The notes: generated by a model not told the origin, from the sequence alone. A stretch of DNA of 33,555 nt from Bacteroidota bacterium (GCA_007694165.1 RECE01000274.1:1-33555); one strand, 5' to 3'; counted from the first letter of the stretch, positions 15,097 through 24,446 are shown. Numbers and translations are program-made.

Positions 15097-16425
15097 ATGC
15101 GTATTACCCGATTTATGAAATTCGTTTTTTTTAGTGCTTTTATTATTGTTACTTCCGGAGCATGCGGAAAAGAAAGTCTTGAGGAGTATATAAAAAACCG
15201 TTCTGTCAGCCTTGAGGTTGATGGTGCTTTACAACCACTGATTGAGGCCGCCGCCGGCAAAAAGCTGGTTTTACTGGGCGAGGCAAGTCATGGCACTCAT
15301 GAATATTATGTTTGGCGCGACTCCATAAGCCGAAGACTTATTAAGGATGCCGGATTTAATTTTATAGCTGTAGAAGGGGATTTTGCAAGCCTTTATGAAC
15401 TCAATCGCTATGTGAAAAACCTGGCTGGTGCCCCTGACTCTGCCAGGGAGGTTTTGTCTGGCCTTAGCCGATGGCCACAATGGATGTGGGGAAATGAGGA
15501 AGTAGTTGCAATGGTTGAATGGCTCAGGGCTTATAACGATAACCTGCCGGAAGAAACACCCAAAACCGGTTTTTACGGTATGGATGTATATGATGAATGG
15601 CGATCCAAAGAGGCTGTTTTATCATCTCTTGAGAATGAAGATAGCGAAATCTACAGGAAGGTAAGCAATTTATATCAGTGTTTTGCGCCCTATCAAGGCG
15701 ATAGCTGGCAGTATGCAAGGTCAGTTCAGCAGGGGAGGAGTAACTGTCAGGAAGCTGCCTCGCAGGTTGTAAAACTTTTGGAATCATCCGAAAGGCTGGC
15801 TGAATCTATGGGCGAACAAGACTTTTTTTACCTGCTTCAAAATGCCATTGTAAAACAAAATGCTGAGAAATTCTACCGCAAATCTGCCACCCGTCAGGAT
15901 GCTTCAGGATGGAATTCCAGGGCACATCACATGCATGAAACCGTAAACAGGCTGCTCGAATTGTACGGTGAAGATAGCAAAGGTATAGTCTGGGCCCATA
16001 ATACACATGTGGGCGATGCCAGGTTTACCGAAATGTTTAATGCGGGAAATCAAAACATTGGAGAACTGAGCAGGGTGCACCATGGTCCTGAAAATGTATT
16101 CTCAGTGGGTTTTACTACTTACAAAGGAAGGGTTCTTGCCGGGGCATCCTGGGAAGCGCGAATGCAGGACATGCGCATAGCTCCTGCCAGAAGAAACAGT
16201 GTTGAGTATCTTTTTAACAAAACAGGCAAAGAAGCTTTTTACCTGATGTTTTCTGAAGAGGACAGAACCTACGATGATTTTATGGAGCCCAGGGGTCACA
16301 GAGCTGTTGGGGTAGTTTATAATCCTGCCAACGAACCCCGCCAATACGTTAATACCGTCTTGCCATTAAGGTATGATGCATTCTTTTTCTTCAAAAATAC
16401 AGGTGTACTGAATGCACTGAAATAA
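15097..16425 (+). CDS. Erythromycin-esterase-family lipoprotein
   Basis: A 442-residue member of the erythromycin esterase (EreA/EreB-like) superfamily. Family motifs are LLGEASHGTHEYY with Glu62, His65 and Glu69, FIAVEGD with Glu93, and WAHNTHVGD (299-307) with His301/His304; these carry the residues thought to activate water in Ere enzymes. A lipoprotein signal ends at TSGAC (Cys23), so the mature protein is membrane-anchored outside the cytoplasm, unlike the cytosolic resistance enzymes. Most members of the wider family have unknown substrates, so macrolide resistance should not be assumed. It follows the second barrel gene behind a strong terminator, so expression depends on read-through or an unseen promoter. 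Confidence 0.9.
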   Translation: MRITRFMKFVFFSAFIIVTSGACGKESLEEYIKNRSVSLEVDGALQPLIEAAAGKKLVLLGEASHGTHEYYVWRDSISRRLIKDAGFNFIAVEGDFASLYELNRYVKNLAGAPDSAREVLSGLSRWPQWMWGNEEVVAMVEWLRAYNDNLPEETPKTGFYGMDVYDEWRSKEAVLSSLENEDSEIYRKVSNLYQCFAPYQGDSWQYARSVQQGRSNCQEAASQVVKLLESSERLAESMGEQDFFYLLQNAIVKQNAEKFYRKSATRQDASGWNSRAHHMHETVNRLLELYGEDSKGIVWAHNTHVGDARFTEMFNAGNQNIGELSRVHHGPENVFSVGFTTYKGRVLAGASWEARMQDMRIAPARRNSVEYLFNKTGKEAFYLMFSEEDRTYDDFMEPRGHRAVGVVYNPANEPRQYVNTVLPLRYDAFFFFKNTGVLNALK

Positions 16426-16477
16426 CGTTGGTTGGTGTTGATGGAGAAGCTACACGCCAGTGTTTGCGGAGTAAGTT

Positions 16478-17656
16478 CTAATGGTTTTTAGCTGCACTCA
16501 GAGGCTGAGCAAAAGTTTTTACATCTTCTGCAGTTATTTTCTTGTCACAAAGAATGGCCAGTCGTTCCACAACATTTCTCAATTCCCGGATATTTCCCGT
16601 CCAGGTAATTTGTTGTAATGATTTCAGGGCCTCATCTTCAAAGGTTTTTTGTGGCATGCCATGCTCCGAAATTATCTGCTTCAAAAAATAATCAGCCAAA
16701 ACAGGAATGTCATGCTCTCTTTCATTGAGCGACGGTACCTTGATCAGAATCACACTTAGCCGGTGATACAAGTCTTCGCGAAAATTTCCCTGTGCTATTT
16801 CTTTTTGAATGTCTTTGTTGGTAGCAGCAACAACCCTTACATCCACCGATATTTCTTTTTCTCCACCTACCCTTTGGATTTTACTTTCCTGAAGTGCTCT
16901 CAGAACTTTGGCCTGTGCAGCAAGGCTCATATCCCCGATTTCATCCAGGAAAAGAGTACCCCCATTGGCCAGTTCAAAGTTCCCTTTCTTCTGCTTTATG
17001 GCGGAAGTAAATGACCCTTTTTCATGTCCGAACAATTCGCTTTCGATGAGTTCTGAAGGGATTGCAGCGCAGTTCACTTCTACAAAAGGTCCTTTGGAGC
17101 GATTGCTTAATTCGTGAAGCCATCGGGCAACAAGTTCTTTTCCTGTGCCATTGGGGCCTGTTATGAAGATGCGTGCATCAGTGGGTGCCACACGTTCAAT
17201 CATCTCCTTGATTTGATTGATGGCTACTGATTCGCCAATCATGTCGTAGGTCTTGCTAACTTTGCGTTTCAAGACCTTTGTTTCCGTAACCAACTCTGTT
17301 TTGTCCAGAGCATTTCTGATGGTAATGAGCATTCGGTTGATATCGGGTGGCTTGGAAATAAAATCATAGGCACCTTTTTTGATTGCCTCCACCGCTGTTT
17401 CAATGTTTCCATGACCGGAAATCATAACAACCGTATGGTCAGAGTTTAATTCCAGGAGTTTCTCCAGAACCTCCATCCCGTCCATTTTTGGCATTTTTAT
17501 GTCGCAAAGGATTACATCGTATTTCGCCTGAGCTGCTTTTTCCAATCCTTCAAACCCGTCCTCGGCCAGGTCGACTTCGTACTTTTCATATTCGAGTATA
17601 TCCTTGAGCGTATTGCGAATGCTTCTTTCATCGTCAATTACCAATATCCTGGGCAT
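16478..17656 (-). CDS. NtrC-like AAA+ response regulator without HTH domain
   Basis: A 392-residue response regulator with a receiver domain (1-120, phospho-acceptor Asp52 in CDIKMP, Lys102 in SKPPD) and a sigma-54-type AAA+ domain (about 138-375). Walker A is GPNGTGKE (167-174), Walker B is GGTLFLDEIGD (232-242) and the arginine fingers lie in FREDLYHRL (292-300). The loop that normally reads GAFTGA and touches sigma-54 reads GSFTSA (214-219). The chain ends soon after GNIRELRNVVERLAIL, so the usual Fis-type DNA-binding domain is absent. I recall similar HTH-less proteins in other Bacteroidota. It starts 21 bases after ppx/gppA, so the two are probably co-transcribed. Its target is unknown. 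Confidence 0.9.
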   Translation of the reverse strand: MPRILVIDDERSIRNTLKDILEYEKYEVDLAEDGFEGLEKAAQAKYDVILCDIKMPKMDGMEVLEKLLELNSDHTVVMISGHGNIETAVEAIKKGAYDFISKPPDINRMLITIRNALDKTELVTETKVLKRKVSKTYDMIGESVAINQIKEMIERVAPTDARIFITGPNGTGKELVARWLHELSNRSKGPFVEVNCAAIPSELIESELFGHEKGSFTSAIKQKKGNFELANGGTLFLDEIGDMSLAAQAKVLRALQESKIQRVGGEKEISVDVRVVAATNKDIQKEIAQGNFREDLYHRLSVILIKVPSLNEREHDIPVLADYFLKQIISEHGMPQKTFEDEALKSLQQITWTGNIRELRNVVERLAILCDKKITAEDVKTFAQPLSAAKNH

Positions 17657-17677
17657 AGATTGTCTGTTTGAAATTTA

Positions 17678-18610
17678 TTAAAGTGCTATTTTGTGAAGAA
17701 TAAGATCTGCCAGCACCCCCTCCTTTAAAGCATAGGATGAGTAAAACATCTGATCAATTTTAAACCGTTTTTTGATATACCTGATAAAGATGCTTGCAAA
17801 AACGATGGTGTCAACGCGATATTCAACAAGCCCGGGCATTATTTTTCTGTCAGCTTCTGTGCTGGCCACGAGTTGTTTGTGAATGCTTTTAAAATCATCA
17901 TCGTCAAAAGAATACAATTTGTCGTATGATGAGCCTTGGGGTTTCTGAGCAATAATCATATCGGCCAGCGACTCAAAGGAACCCGAGCATCCGATGAGAT
18001 TTCTGACAGGGTTCTTTTTTAGCTGCAGGGCGAGAGGCTGGAGCATCTCTTTTAGATACACCTTGATCTTCTCAATGTCCTCGGTCGAAACAGGGTCGGA
18101 GGGTTTAAATTCCTGCATTAGCCTGGTAGCACCCAAATCAAAACTTTTCTTCCAGACAACCTCCTGCTCCTCCGCAATGATGAATTCAGTACTTCCACCT
18201 CCAATATCCATGATCAGAGAGGGTTCATCCATATTTTCAATGGCTAAGTTAACTCCCTTGAAGATGTATTGGGCTTCGGTATCCCCATTAAGTACCTGGA
18301 CCATGATGCCGGTTTTTTCAAAAATTTTCTTGACAAACTCATGTCCGTTTTTACTGCTGCGAACAGCGGAGGTTGCAAATGCATGCACGGTATCCACTTT
18401 GTAGTCCTTTGAAATATTTACCAGTTCAAGGAAAGTTTTTACACCGCGTTGAAATGCAGCAGGGGCAATATTATTGTCTTTCAAGCCCCCCTCTCCAAGT
18501 TTTACGCTTTTTTTGGTATTAAGGATTATGCGGGGTTGTTCGTTGATTTGAAACTCGGAAATCAATAAGTTAAAAGTATTCGTACCACAGTCAATTATCG
18601 CTGCTATCAT
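17678..18610 (-). CDS. Ppx/GppA family phosphatase (exopolyphosphatase)
   Basis: A 310-residue two-lobed actin-fold phosphatase that removes terminal phosphate from polyphosphate or converts pppGpp to ppGpp. Visible motifs are DCGTNTFNLL (7-16), ATSAVRSSKNG (79-89), the catalytic Glu112 region GDTEAQYIF (109-117) and DIGGGSTEF (135-143). It is the short form without the C-terminal HD domain found in E. coli Ppx/GppA. Sequence alone does not separate Ppx from GppA activity. It has its own promoter box at 18650 and leads a two-gene unit with the NtrC-like regulator, which suggests a stress or nutrient signalling role. Confidence 0.92.
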   Translation of the reverse strand: MIAAIIDCGTNTFNLLISEFQINEQPRIILNTKKSVKLGEGGLKDNNIAPAAFQRGVKTFLELVNISKDYKVDTVHAFATSAVRSSKNGHEFVKKIFEKTGIMVQVLNGDTEAQYIFKGVNLAIENMDEPSLIMDIGGGSTEFIIAEEQEVVWKKSFDLGATRLMQEFKPSDPVSTEDIEKIKVYLKEMLQPLALQLKKNPVRNLIGCSGSFESLADMIIAQKPQGSSYDKLYSFDDDDFKSIHKQLVASTEADRKIMPGLVEYRVDTIVFASIFIRYIKKRFKIDQMFYSSYALKEGVLADLILHKIAL

Positions 18611-18649
18611 TGGGATAGTTTTCGGTTAAATTAATCCGGATGGCTGTTA

Positions 18650-18676
18650 CAAAGATAAAAAAAACATCCGATGAAA
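18650..18676 (-). promoter_or_regulatory. Predicted promoter of the ppx-regulator unit
   Basis: On the minus strand TATCTTTG occupies 18657-18650, a perfect -7 box. The -33 side is weak (TTTC at 18676-18673, spacing only about 15). The leader would be about 30 bases to the ATG at 18610. Confidence 0.55.
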
Positions 18677-18736
18677 TATGAATGATGTTGGGTTAAATCA
18701 TTAAATAATCGATTGATAAAGAATTTCTTATGGAAT

Positions 18737-20077
18737 TTAACTGCTAAATCTCAGCCACTTCCAAATCTCTTTATAGGAGACTTTCTTCCCGTACATCAAG
18801 ATTCCGGTTCTGTATATTCTTGCGGCAATCCAGGTAGTTGCAAGAAAACCGGCAATGAGCACAGAGGCTGAAATCAGAATATCCAATACCGGAACACCAA
18901 AAGGAATCCTCACCATCATGATAATAGGGGAGGTAAAGGGTATGATGGATAACCACCAGGCAACCGGACCAAATGGATTGTTCATTACCATTTGTGCCAT
19001 TATAATCGAAAAGACCATCGGAATTGTAATGGGCAGCATAAACTGCTGGGTGTCTGCCTCATTGTCAACAGCGGCACCAATAGCAGCAAACAGTGCTGCA
19101 TAAAGCAGGTAGCCCCCCAGGAAATAGAAAATGAAACTCAATATCATCACCGGTAAATTGATGGCGCTAAGGGATTCCATCACCTGGCCTGCTGCGGTAT
19201 TATGTTGTTGCACCTGTTGCATTCTTTCCTGCAACTCGGCAGGGTTTAACGCTTGAGAACCTGCTGTATATACCTGTTCGGGGGGGGTAAACCGAAAAGT
19301 TTCGGGCATGGCTGCCTGCACTGTGGTTATAATGGCAAAGGTAAGAATGATCCAGATGCTGAACTGGGTAAGTCCCACAAGGGCGATTCCCAGTATTTTA
19401 CCCATCATCAGCTGAAAAGGTTTGACCGAAGAAACGATGATTTCAACTATTCTGTTGGTTTTTTCTTCCATCACTCCTCTCATAACCTGCGAACCAAACA
19501 GAAACACAAAGAAATAGATAAGTATTCCACTGAATAAGCCCAGAGCCATGCTTACCTCCGGGTAGTCAGTTTGTTCATGTCCGTCGCGAAGTAGTCGAAT
19601 GGCCTGAATGCTGATTTTGGTTTCGGTAGCACGCAATATTTCCGCGTCAATCCCCGCGTGGGCCAACTTCATGCTTTCGAACTCATTTTTCAGGATGCTC
19701 TCAACATATAGCTTGGCATTCATGTTTATGGCTTTCTGGCTGAAAAGACGCAACGTTGAAGGTGCATGAAAGGCAGTGGTGGGAATATGCAATACGGCAT
19801 CAAACTTTTCTTCTTTGAGAAGTTCTATGGCCAGATCAATATCAACGTTCAGGTCAATGAACCTGACATTGTTGGCATCGGTAAATTCCGTGTAGAATAG
19901 CCGCGTATCGTCAACAATGGCAATATCGTAAACAGAGTCAGAAACCTGAGCGATATAAACCGGCACTATCATTAACGAAGCCATCAGCAAAGGGCCCAGA
20001 AGGGTCATTACGATAAACGATTTTTTTCTTACCCTGCTGAGGTATTCTCTCTTTAGTATGGTGAATGTTTTGTTCAT
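18737..20077 (-). CDS. ABC transporter permease, NatB/ABC-2 type
   Basis: A 446-residue integral membrane protein of the ABC-2 (NatB-like) exporter family. An N-terminal membrane segment (about 22-45) is followed by a large extracytoplasmic domain (about 46-178) and then about six segments: 179-199, 224-252, 308-336, 346-365, 374-392 and 398-420. The conserved cytoplasmic motif EEKTNRIVEI lies at 204-213. A Gln/Glu-rich loop (about 278-300) separates two membrane segments. It starts 19 bases after the ATPase gene, so the two form one transporter. NatAB-type systems move Na+ or drugs outward; the substrate here is not evident. Confidence 0.9.
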   Translation of the reverse strand: MNKTFTILKREYLSRVRKKSFIVMTLLGPLLMASLMIVPVYIAQVSDSVYDIAIVDDTRLFYTEFTDANNVRFIDLNVDIDLAIELLKEEKFDAVLHIPTTAFHAPSTLRLFSQKAINMNAKLYVESILKNEFESMKLAHAGIDAEILRATETKISIQAIRLLRDGHEQTDYPEVSMALGLFSGILIYFFVFLFGSQVMRGVMEEKTNRIVEIIVSSVKPFQLMMGKILGIALVGLTQFSIWIILTFAIITTVQAAMPETFRFTPPEQVYTAGSQALNPAELQERMQQVQQHNTAAGQVMESLSAINLPVMILSFIFYFLGGYLLYAALFAAIGAAVDNEADTQQFMLPITIPMVFSIIMAQMVMNNPFGPVAWWLSIIPFTSPIIMMVRIPFGVPVLDILISASVLIAGFLATTWIAARIYRTGILMYGKKVSYKEIWKWLRFSS

Positions 20078-20096
20078 CCGAAAACAACCTGATTAA

Positions 20097-21083
20097 TTAA
20101 TTTATTTCGCTAACCTTGTTTTTTACACCCTGCTGATCTGATTGTGACTTGCGCTCATGCGGGTATTTTCCAGTAACGGTTTTGATGAAAACATCGTTCA
20201 TGGTAGGCAATTCTTCATGGAAGCTATGCAAATCTGCCTGAGGTAAAATGTGCCTGATTAAATCATTGGCCGAACTACCCTCTCTGATCTTTACCCTTAT
20301 AACTTTAACTCCATCTCTTTGGGGTTTTTCCTCAAGAAGCTCTGCCACGGGTTCGAACAGCCTGTCTGATTCACTTTTCTGGCCACTGATAGTCAATGAA
20401 AATATTTGAGAAGAGTGAGACTTGCGGATATCTTCCAGTTTACCCCCAAGAATTTTCTCCGATTTATTGATCAGGACAATATGATCGCACAACTCTTCAA
20501 CAGAGCTCATGTTGTGGGTAGAAAAGATAATGCTTGTACCCTGGTTTTTCAGGTTCATAATTTCATCTTTCAGCAAGTTGATATTGATGGGATCGAATCC
20601 GCTGAAAGGTTCATCAAATATCAACAGGCGGGGACGATGCAAAACAGTAACGATAAACTGTACTTTTTGCTGCATTCCCTTTGATAGCTCTTCCACCTTT
20701 CTGTCCCACCAGGGCATCAGGTCAAACTTTTCAAACCAATACCTGAGCAGCACCTTTGCCTCCTTGTGTTTTACATCTTTAAGCCGGGCAAGATACATGG
20801 CCTGCTCGCCTACTTTCATCTTTTTGTACAATCCTCTTTCTTCAGGCAGATATCCTATTTCTTTTATATGTTCAGGATTCAGTTTTTGCCCGTTAAAAAA
20901 CAAATTGCCCGTGTCGGGGGCAATTATCTGGTTGATAATACGGATCAACGTTGTTTTTCCTGCGCCATTGGGACCCAGCAAACCAAAAATACCACTTTGC
21001 GGCACCTCTATGGAAACATTGGTCAACGCCTGATGCTTGTCATATTTTTTTGAAACTTCCTCTGCCCGAAATATGTAATCCAT
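20097..21083 (-). CDS. ABC transporter ATP-binding protein, NatA type
   Basis: A 328-residue ATPase that powers the permease encoded just downstream. Walker A is GPNGAGKTT (37-45), the Q-loop region reads GYLPEERGL (77-85, Glu in place of Gln as is usual for NatA-like proteins), the signature is LSKGM (133-137), Walker B is LLIFDEP (153-159) and the H-loop is His190 in FSTHN. The C-terminal 100 residues look like the DUF4162 accessory domain of this subfamily. It lies 95 bases after dnaJ on the same strand; no clear terminator or promoter stands in that gap, so partial co-transcription with grpE-dnaJ is possible. Confidence 0.93.
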   Translation of the reverse strand: MDYIFRAEEVSKKYDKHQALTNVSIEVPQSGIFGLLGPNGAGKTTLIRIINQIIAPDTGNLFFNGQKLNPEHIKEIGYLPEERGLYKKMKVGEQAMYLARLKDVKHKEAKVLLRYWFEKFDLMPWWDRKVEELSKGMQQKVQFIVTVLHRPRLLIFDEPFSGFDPININLLKDEIMNLKNQGTSIIFSTHNMSSVEELCDHIVLINKSEKILGGKLEDIRKSHSSQIFSLTISGQKSESDRLFEPVAELLEEKPQRDGVKVIRVKIREGSSANDLIRHILPQADLHSFHEELPTMNDVFIKTVTGKYPHERKSQSDQQGVKNKVSEIN

Positions 21084-21178
21084 GGGTTTGTTTTAGGATT
21101 TGCAATTGAAACTGATTGTATTGCCAGCTAATGTAAGCAGAAACAATCCAAAGACTTCTGCCTGAAAAACAGAAGCGA

Positions 21179-22342
21179 TTACTGGAAATAATCTTTCATT
21201 CTTTCAAAAAAGCTTTTGTCGTTCTTTTGGGGCTTCGGTATAAAACTCTCGGATTTGGACAGATTTTCCAGTATTTCCTTTTCCTCTTTGCTGATGTTCT
21301 GCGGAGTCCATACATTGATGTTTACCAGCAGGTCACCACGTCCATAAGAGTTTACAGCAGGTAAACCTTTCCCTTTCAAACGCAAAACTTTGCTGGACTG
21401 AGTTCCTGGCTCGATTTTTATCCTTGCCTTGCCTTCCAGCGTGGGTACTTCAATGGTGGTTCCCAGGGCTGCATCAGGAAAACTAATATAATGGTCATAC
21501 AGCAGGTTGTTGCCATCTCTGATTAGATGCTCATGTTTTACCTCTTCAATAAGGACGATAAGATCTCCGGGAACTCCCCCCCGGGCAGCAGCATTTCCTT
21601 TTCCACTCATAGACATCTGCATGCCTTCTGCTACACCGGCCGGGATATTGATGGCAATTACCTCTTCATCTTTGACGATTCCGTTTCCAAAGCAGGTATT
21701 GCACTTTTCTGTAATTATCTGTCCTTCGCCTCCGCATGATGGGCATGAAGAGGTTGTTTGCATTTGCCCCAGGAAAGTATTGGTAACCCTGGTAACTCTT
21801 CCACTTCCGTTACATGTTGAGCAGGTGCGGAATGAACTGCCATCTTTGGCTCCGTTTCCTTTACAGGTTTTACAAGGGACATATTTGGAAACCTTTATTT
21901 TCTTTTCGACACCTTTCAGTATTTCTTCGAGGGTGAGTTTAACTTTTATGCGAAGATTGGAGCCCCTGTTTACTCTGCGACCCCTGGTTCCTCCGCTGCT
22001 ATATCCACCACCAAAACCACCACCGAATGCGCCACCAAAAATATCTCCAAACTGACTGAAAATGTCTTCCATTGACATGCCGCCGCCGAAGCCACCGCCA
22101 TATCCACCACCACCGTTGCCTAATCCGGCATGACCGTAACGATCATATTTTGCCTTCTTGTCAGGATTACTCAAAACCTCATAGGCCTCCGCTGACTCTT
22201 TGAACTTCTCTTCAGACTCCTTGTCGCCGGGATTTTTGTCAGGGTGATGTTTTAGTGCCTTTTGCCTGTAGGCTTTTTTTATCTCTTCTGCTGTGGCGTT
22301 TTTGGATATTTCCAGTACTTCGTAATAATCTCTTTTCGACAT
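21179..22342 (-). CDS. dnaJ: Chaperone protein DnaJ
   Basis: The J-domain co-chaperone of DnaK stimulates its ATPase and holds unfolded proteins. At 387 residues it is a full type I DnaJ: J domain (about 4-70) with HPD at 33-35, a Gly/Phe-rich linker (about 74-116), four zinc repeats ([32 protein letters not shown]; about 157-221) and the two beta-barrel substrate domains. It starts 11 bases after the grpE stop, so grpE-dnaJ is an operon. dnaK is not in this window. No CIRCE-type repeat was seen upstream of the pair. Confidence 0.98.
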   Translation of the reverse strand: MSKRDYYEVLEISKNATAEEIKKAYRQKALKHHPDKNPGDKESEEKFKESAEAYEVLSNPDKKAKYDRYGHAGLGNGGGGYGGGFGGGMSMEDIFSQFGDIFGGAFGGGFGGGYSSGGTRGRRVNRGSNLRIKVKLTLEEILKGVEKKIKVSKYVPCKTCKGNGAKDGSSFRTCSTCNGSGRVTRVTNTFLGQMQTTSSCPSCGGEGQIITEKCNTCFGNGIVKDEEVIAINIPAGVAEGMQMSMSGKGNAAARGGVPGDLIVLIEEVKHEHLIRDGNNLLYDHYISFPDAALGTTIEVPTLEGKARIKIEPGTQSSKVLRLKGKGLPAVNSYGRGDLLVNINVWTPQNISKEEKEILENLSKSESFIPKPQKNDKSFFERMKDYFQ

Positions 22343-22353
22343 TTCTTAGCTTT

Positions 22354-23040
22354 TTAATTGGCAACCACTACTTTTGCAAATCTCAATACCTTACCATTGA
22401 GCAAATATCCTTTTTGTACTTCATCGATTACTTTGCCTTTTTCCTTTTCATTGCTTGCCGGCATGTTGGTAATTGCCTCATGGAAATCAGTGTTGAAATC
22501 TTCTCCAACCGTTGGAATCTCTTCCAGTCCCTTATGTTTGAGTGTAGTTTTCAACTTGGTTTGTATTAGGTTAAGCCCCTCTGTCAATGCTTCAATATCA
22601 GGGTTTTCTGTGGCTGATTTATAGGCTCTTTCCAAATCATCCAGAACAGGCAAAACGGCTTCAGTAATTTCGGCCGAAGCAGTCTTGATGAGCTCAAGCC
22701 TTTCTTTGATATTTCTTTTGCGAAAATTGTCAAAGTCTGAAAAAAGTCTCAGATATTTATCATTGAGTTCTTTGTTTTTTTCTTCCAGTTGTTTTATCAT
22801 ACTATCGCGTGGGTCGGTTTCTTGCTGATCATTCTGCAGTTCATCCTGCTGCTCCTTATTATCTGTGAAGGAACCCTGGTTCTCTTTGGTAGTGTCACCG
22901 TTGTCTTCCGGTTTTTCTTCAGGGGTGTTGTTTTCTGATGAATTGTCAGATGAATGATTTGTTTTTTGTGACTTTTCGTCAGTGACTTTATCGGTATCTA
23001 AAGGTTTTTCCCGTGGAAAATCTTTTTCATTGTTTGTCAT
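22354..23040 (-). CDS. grpE: Nucleotide exchange factor GrpE
   Basis: GrpE releases ADP from DnaK and acts with DnaJ, encoded next. The GrpE domain spans about 85-228 with a long helix region (LEEKNKELNDKYLRLFSDFD) and the typical FDNFRKRN motif (103-110). The first 80 residues are a low-complexity, acidic, Asn/Gln/Glu-rich extension that is probably disordered. The ATG at 23040 is chosen because GGAG lies 4-7 bases before it, a rare strong Shine-Dalgarno in this window; an in-frame ATG at 23076 would add 12 residues. It follows murA by about 100 bases. Confidence 0.96.
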   Translation of the reverse strand: MTNNEKDFPREKPLDTDKVTDEKSQKTNHSSDNSSENNTPEEKPEDNGDTTKENQGSFTDNKEQQDELQNDQQETDPRDSMIKQLEEKNKELNDKYLRLFSDFDNFRKRNIKERLELIKTASAEITEAVLPVLDDLERAYKSATENPDIEALTEGLNLIQTKLKTTLKHKGLEEIPTVGEDFNTDFHEAITNMPASNEKEKGKVIDEVQKGYLLNGKVLRFAKVVVAN

Positions 23041-23043
23041 GTT

Positions 23044-23047
23044 CTCC
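23044..23047 (-). promoter_or_regulatory. Shine-Dalgarno site of grpE
   Basis: GGAG on the minus strand, spaced by three bases (AAC) from the ATG at 23040. Other genes here mostly lack such a site, so it decides the grpE start. Confidence 0.6.
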
Positions 23048-23141
23048 AATTGATGTTTTATGTTAATACTATTCAAAAAGCAAAAAAGCTATACGCAAAG
23101 TGTTTGCCAATTTGCGATTCAGGTCAAAATGGCAGCAGATG

Positions 23142-24446
23142 CTAAATTCGTTTGATGTTTGCTCCCAGTTGGTTCAGTCTTATGTCAATATTCTGATATC
23201 CCCTGTCAATCTGTTCAATATTGTGTATGGTGCTTTTCCCTTCGGCACTCATGGCTGCAATAAGCAATGCAACTCCGGCCCGTATATCAGGTGATGTCAT
23301 TTCAAGGGCTTTCAGGGGAAATTGCCGGTTGAGTCCAATTACAGTAGCCCGGTGAGGATCGCACAAGATGATTTGTGCACCCATATCAATGAGTTTGTCT
23401 ACAAAGAACAGCCTGCTTTCAAACATTTTTTGATGAATAAGAACACTGCCACGTGCCTGAATGGCAGCAACCAGCACTACACTTAACAAATCGGGTGTGA
23501 AACCTGGCCATGGGGCATCACTGATACTCAAAATACTACCATCAATAAAATTTTCAACAGTATATTCATCCTGCGAGGGAATGTGAATATCATCCCCCTG
23601 GACTGAAAAATTGATGCCCAGTTTTCTAAAAACCGAGGGAATGATACCCAGCTCACTGTATTTTACGTTTTTTATGGTGATATTGCTCCGGGTCATTGCT
23701 GCCAAAGCTATAAAACTTCCAACTTCTATCATGTCGGGCAACAGGGTATGGTCGCATCCTGATAATTCATTCACTCCTGATATTGTGAGCAGATTGGATC
23801 CCACTCCGCTGATTTTCGCCCCCATGCTGTTGAGCATTCTGCACAATTGCTGAAGATAGGGTTCGCAGGCTGCATTGTAAATAATGGTGGTTCCCTTAGC
23901 GAGCACCGCCGCCATTACGATATTGGCCGTACCTGTAACGGATGCTTCGTCCATTAATATGTAGCTTCCTTTGAGCTCCTTAGCGCTAATGCTGTAAAAC
24001 CCCGATTGGGTATCATAATGGAAATCAGCTCCCAGTTTCTGTAATCCGGTAAAGTGGGTGTCAAGTCTGCGTCTTCCTATTTTGTCTCCACCGGGTTTAG
24101 GAATAAAAGCCTTTTTAAACCTGGCCAGCAAAGGTCCAACAATCATTACCGATCCTCTCAGCCGTGATGCTTTCTTTTTGAATGCGTCTGAATAGAGGTA
24201 GTCAATGTCAATTGTATCCGCCTGGAAGGAAAACTTTCCCTGTGCAATTTTTTCTGTTTTCACACCTAAGTCTGAAAGCAGTTCTATCAGGTTGTTTACA
24301 TCAATGATATCGGGGATATTATCGATTGTAATTTTTTCTTTACTCAGCAGCGTTGCACAAATAATCTGCAAGGCTTCATTTTTGGCCCCCTGGGGAATGA
24401 TTTCTCCCTCGAGTTTAAGTCCGCCCTGAATTTCAAAAGAACCCAT
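23142..24446 (-). CDS. murA: UDP-N-acetylglucosamine 1-carboxyvinyltransferase MurA, Asp active-site form
   Basis: MurA transfers enolpyruvate from PEP to UDP-GlcNAc, the first committed step of peptidoglycan synthesis. The protein has 434 residues and two inside-out alpha/beta domains. The catalytic Lys22-Asn23 lie in QGAKNEALQ. The mobile loop that carries Cys115 in E. coli (GGCAIG) reads PGGDKIGRRRLDTH, placing Asp121 at that position. Asp there is known to preserve activity and prevent fosfomycin alkylation. Other family text includes DEASVTGTANI and PDMIEVGSF. It lies downstream of the DUF4290 gene, separated by 136 bases with a hairpin close to its start. Confidence 0.97.
   Translation of the reverse strand: MGSFEIQGGLKLEGEIIPQGAKNEALQIICATLLSKEKITIDNIPDIIDVNNLIELLSDLGVKTEKIAQGKFSFQADTIDIDYLYSDAFKKKASRLRGSVMIVGPLLARFKKAFIPKPGGDKIGRRRLDTHFTGLQKLGADFHYDTQSGFYSISAKELKGSYILMDEASVTGTANIVMAAVLAKGTTIIYNAACEPYLQQLCRMLNSMGAKISGVGSNLLTISGVNELSGCDHTLLPDMIEVGSFIALAAMTRSNITIKNVKYSELGIIPSVFRKLGINFSVQGDDIHIPSQDEYTVENFIDGSILSISDAPWPGFTPDLLSVVLVAAIQARGSVLIHQKMFESRLFFVDKLIDMGAQIILCDPHRATVIGLNRQFPLKALEMTSPDIRAGVALLIAAMSAEGKSTIHNIEQIDRGYQNIDIRLNQLGANIKRI

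Noticed and set aside
20509-21033. 174-codon open frame antisense to the NatA-type ATPase
   Set aside because: Mirror of conserved ATPase motifs, without a recognisable product.
21084-21178. CTTCTG/CAGAAG stem after dnaJ as a terminator
   Set aside because: The stem has only 6 bp with a 9-base loop and no T run on the minus strand.
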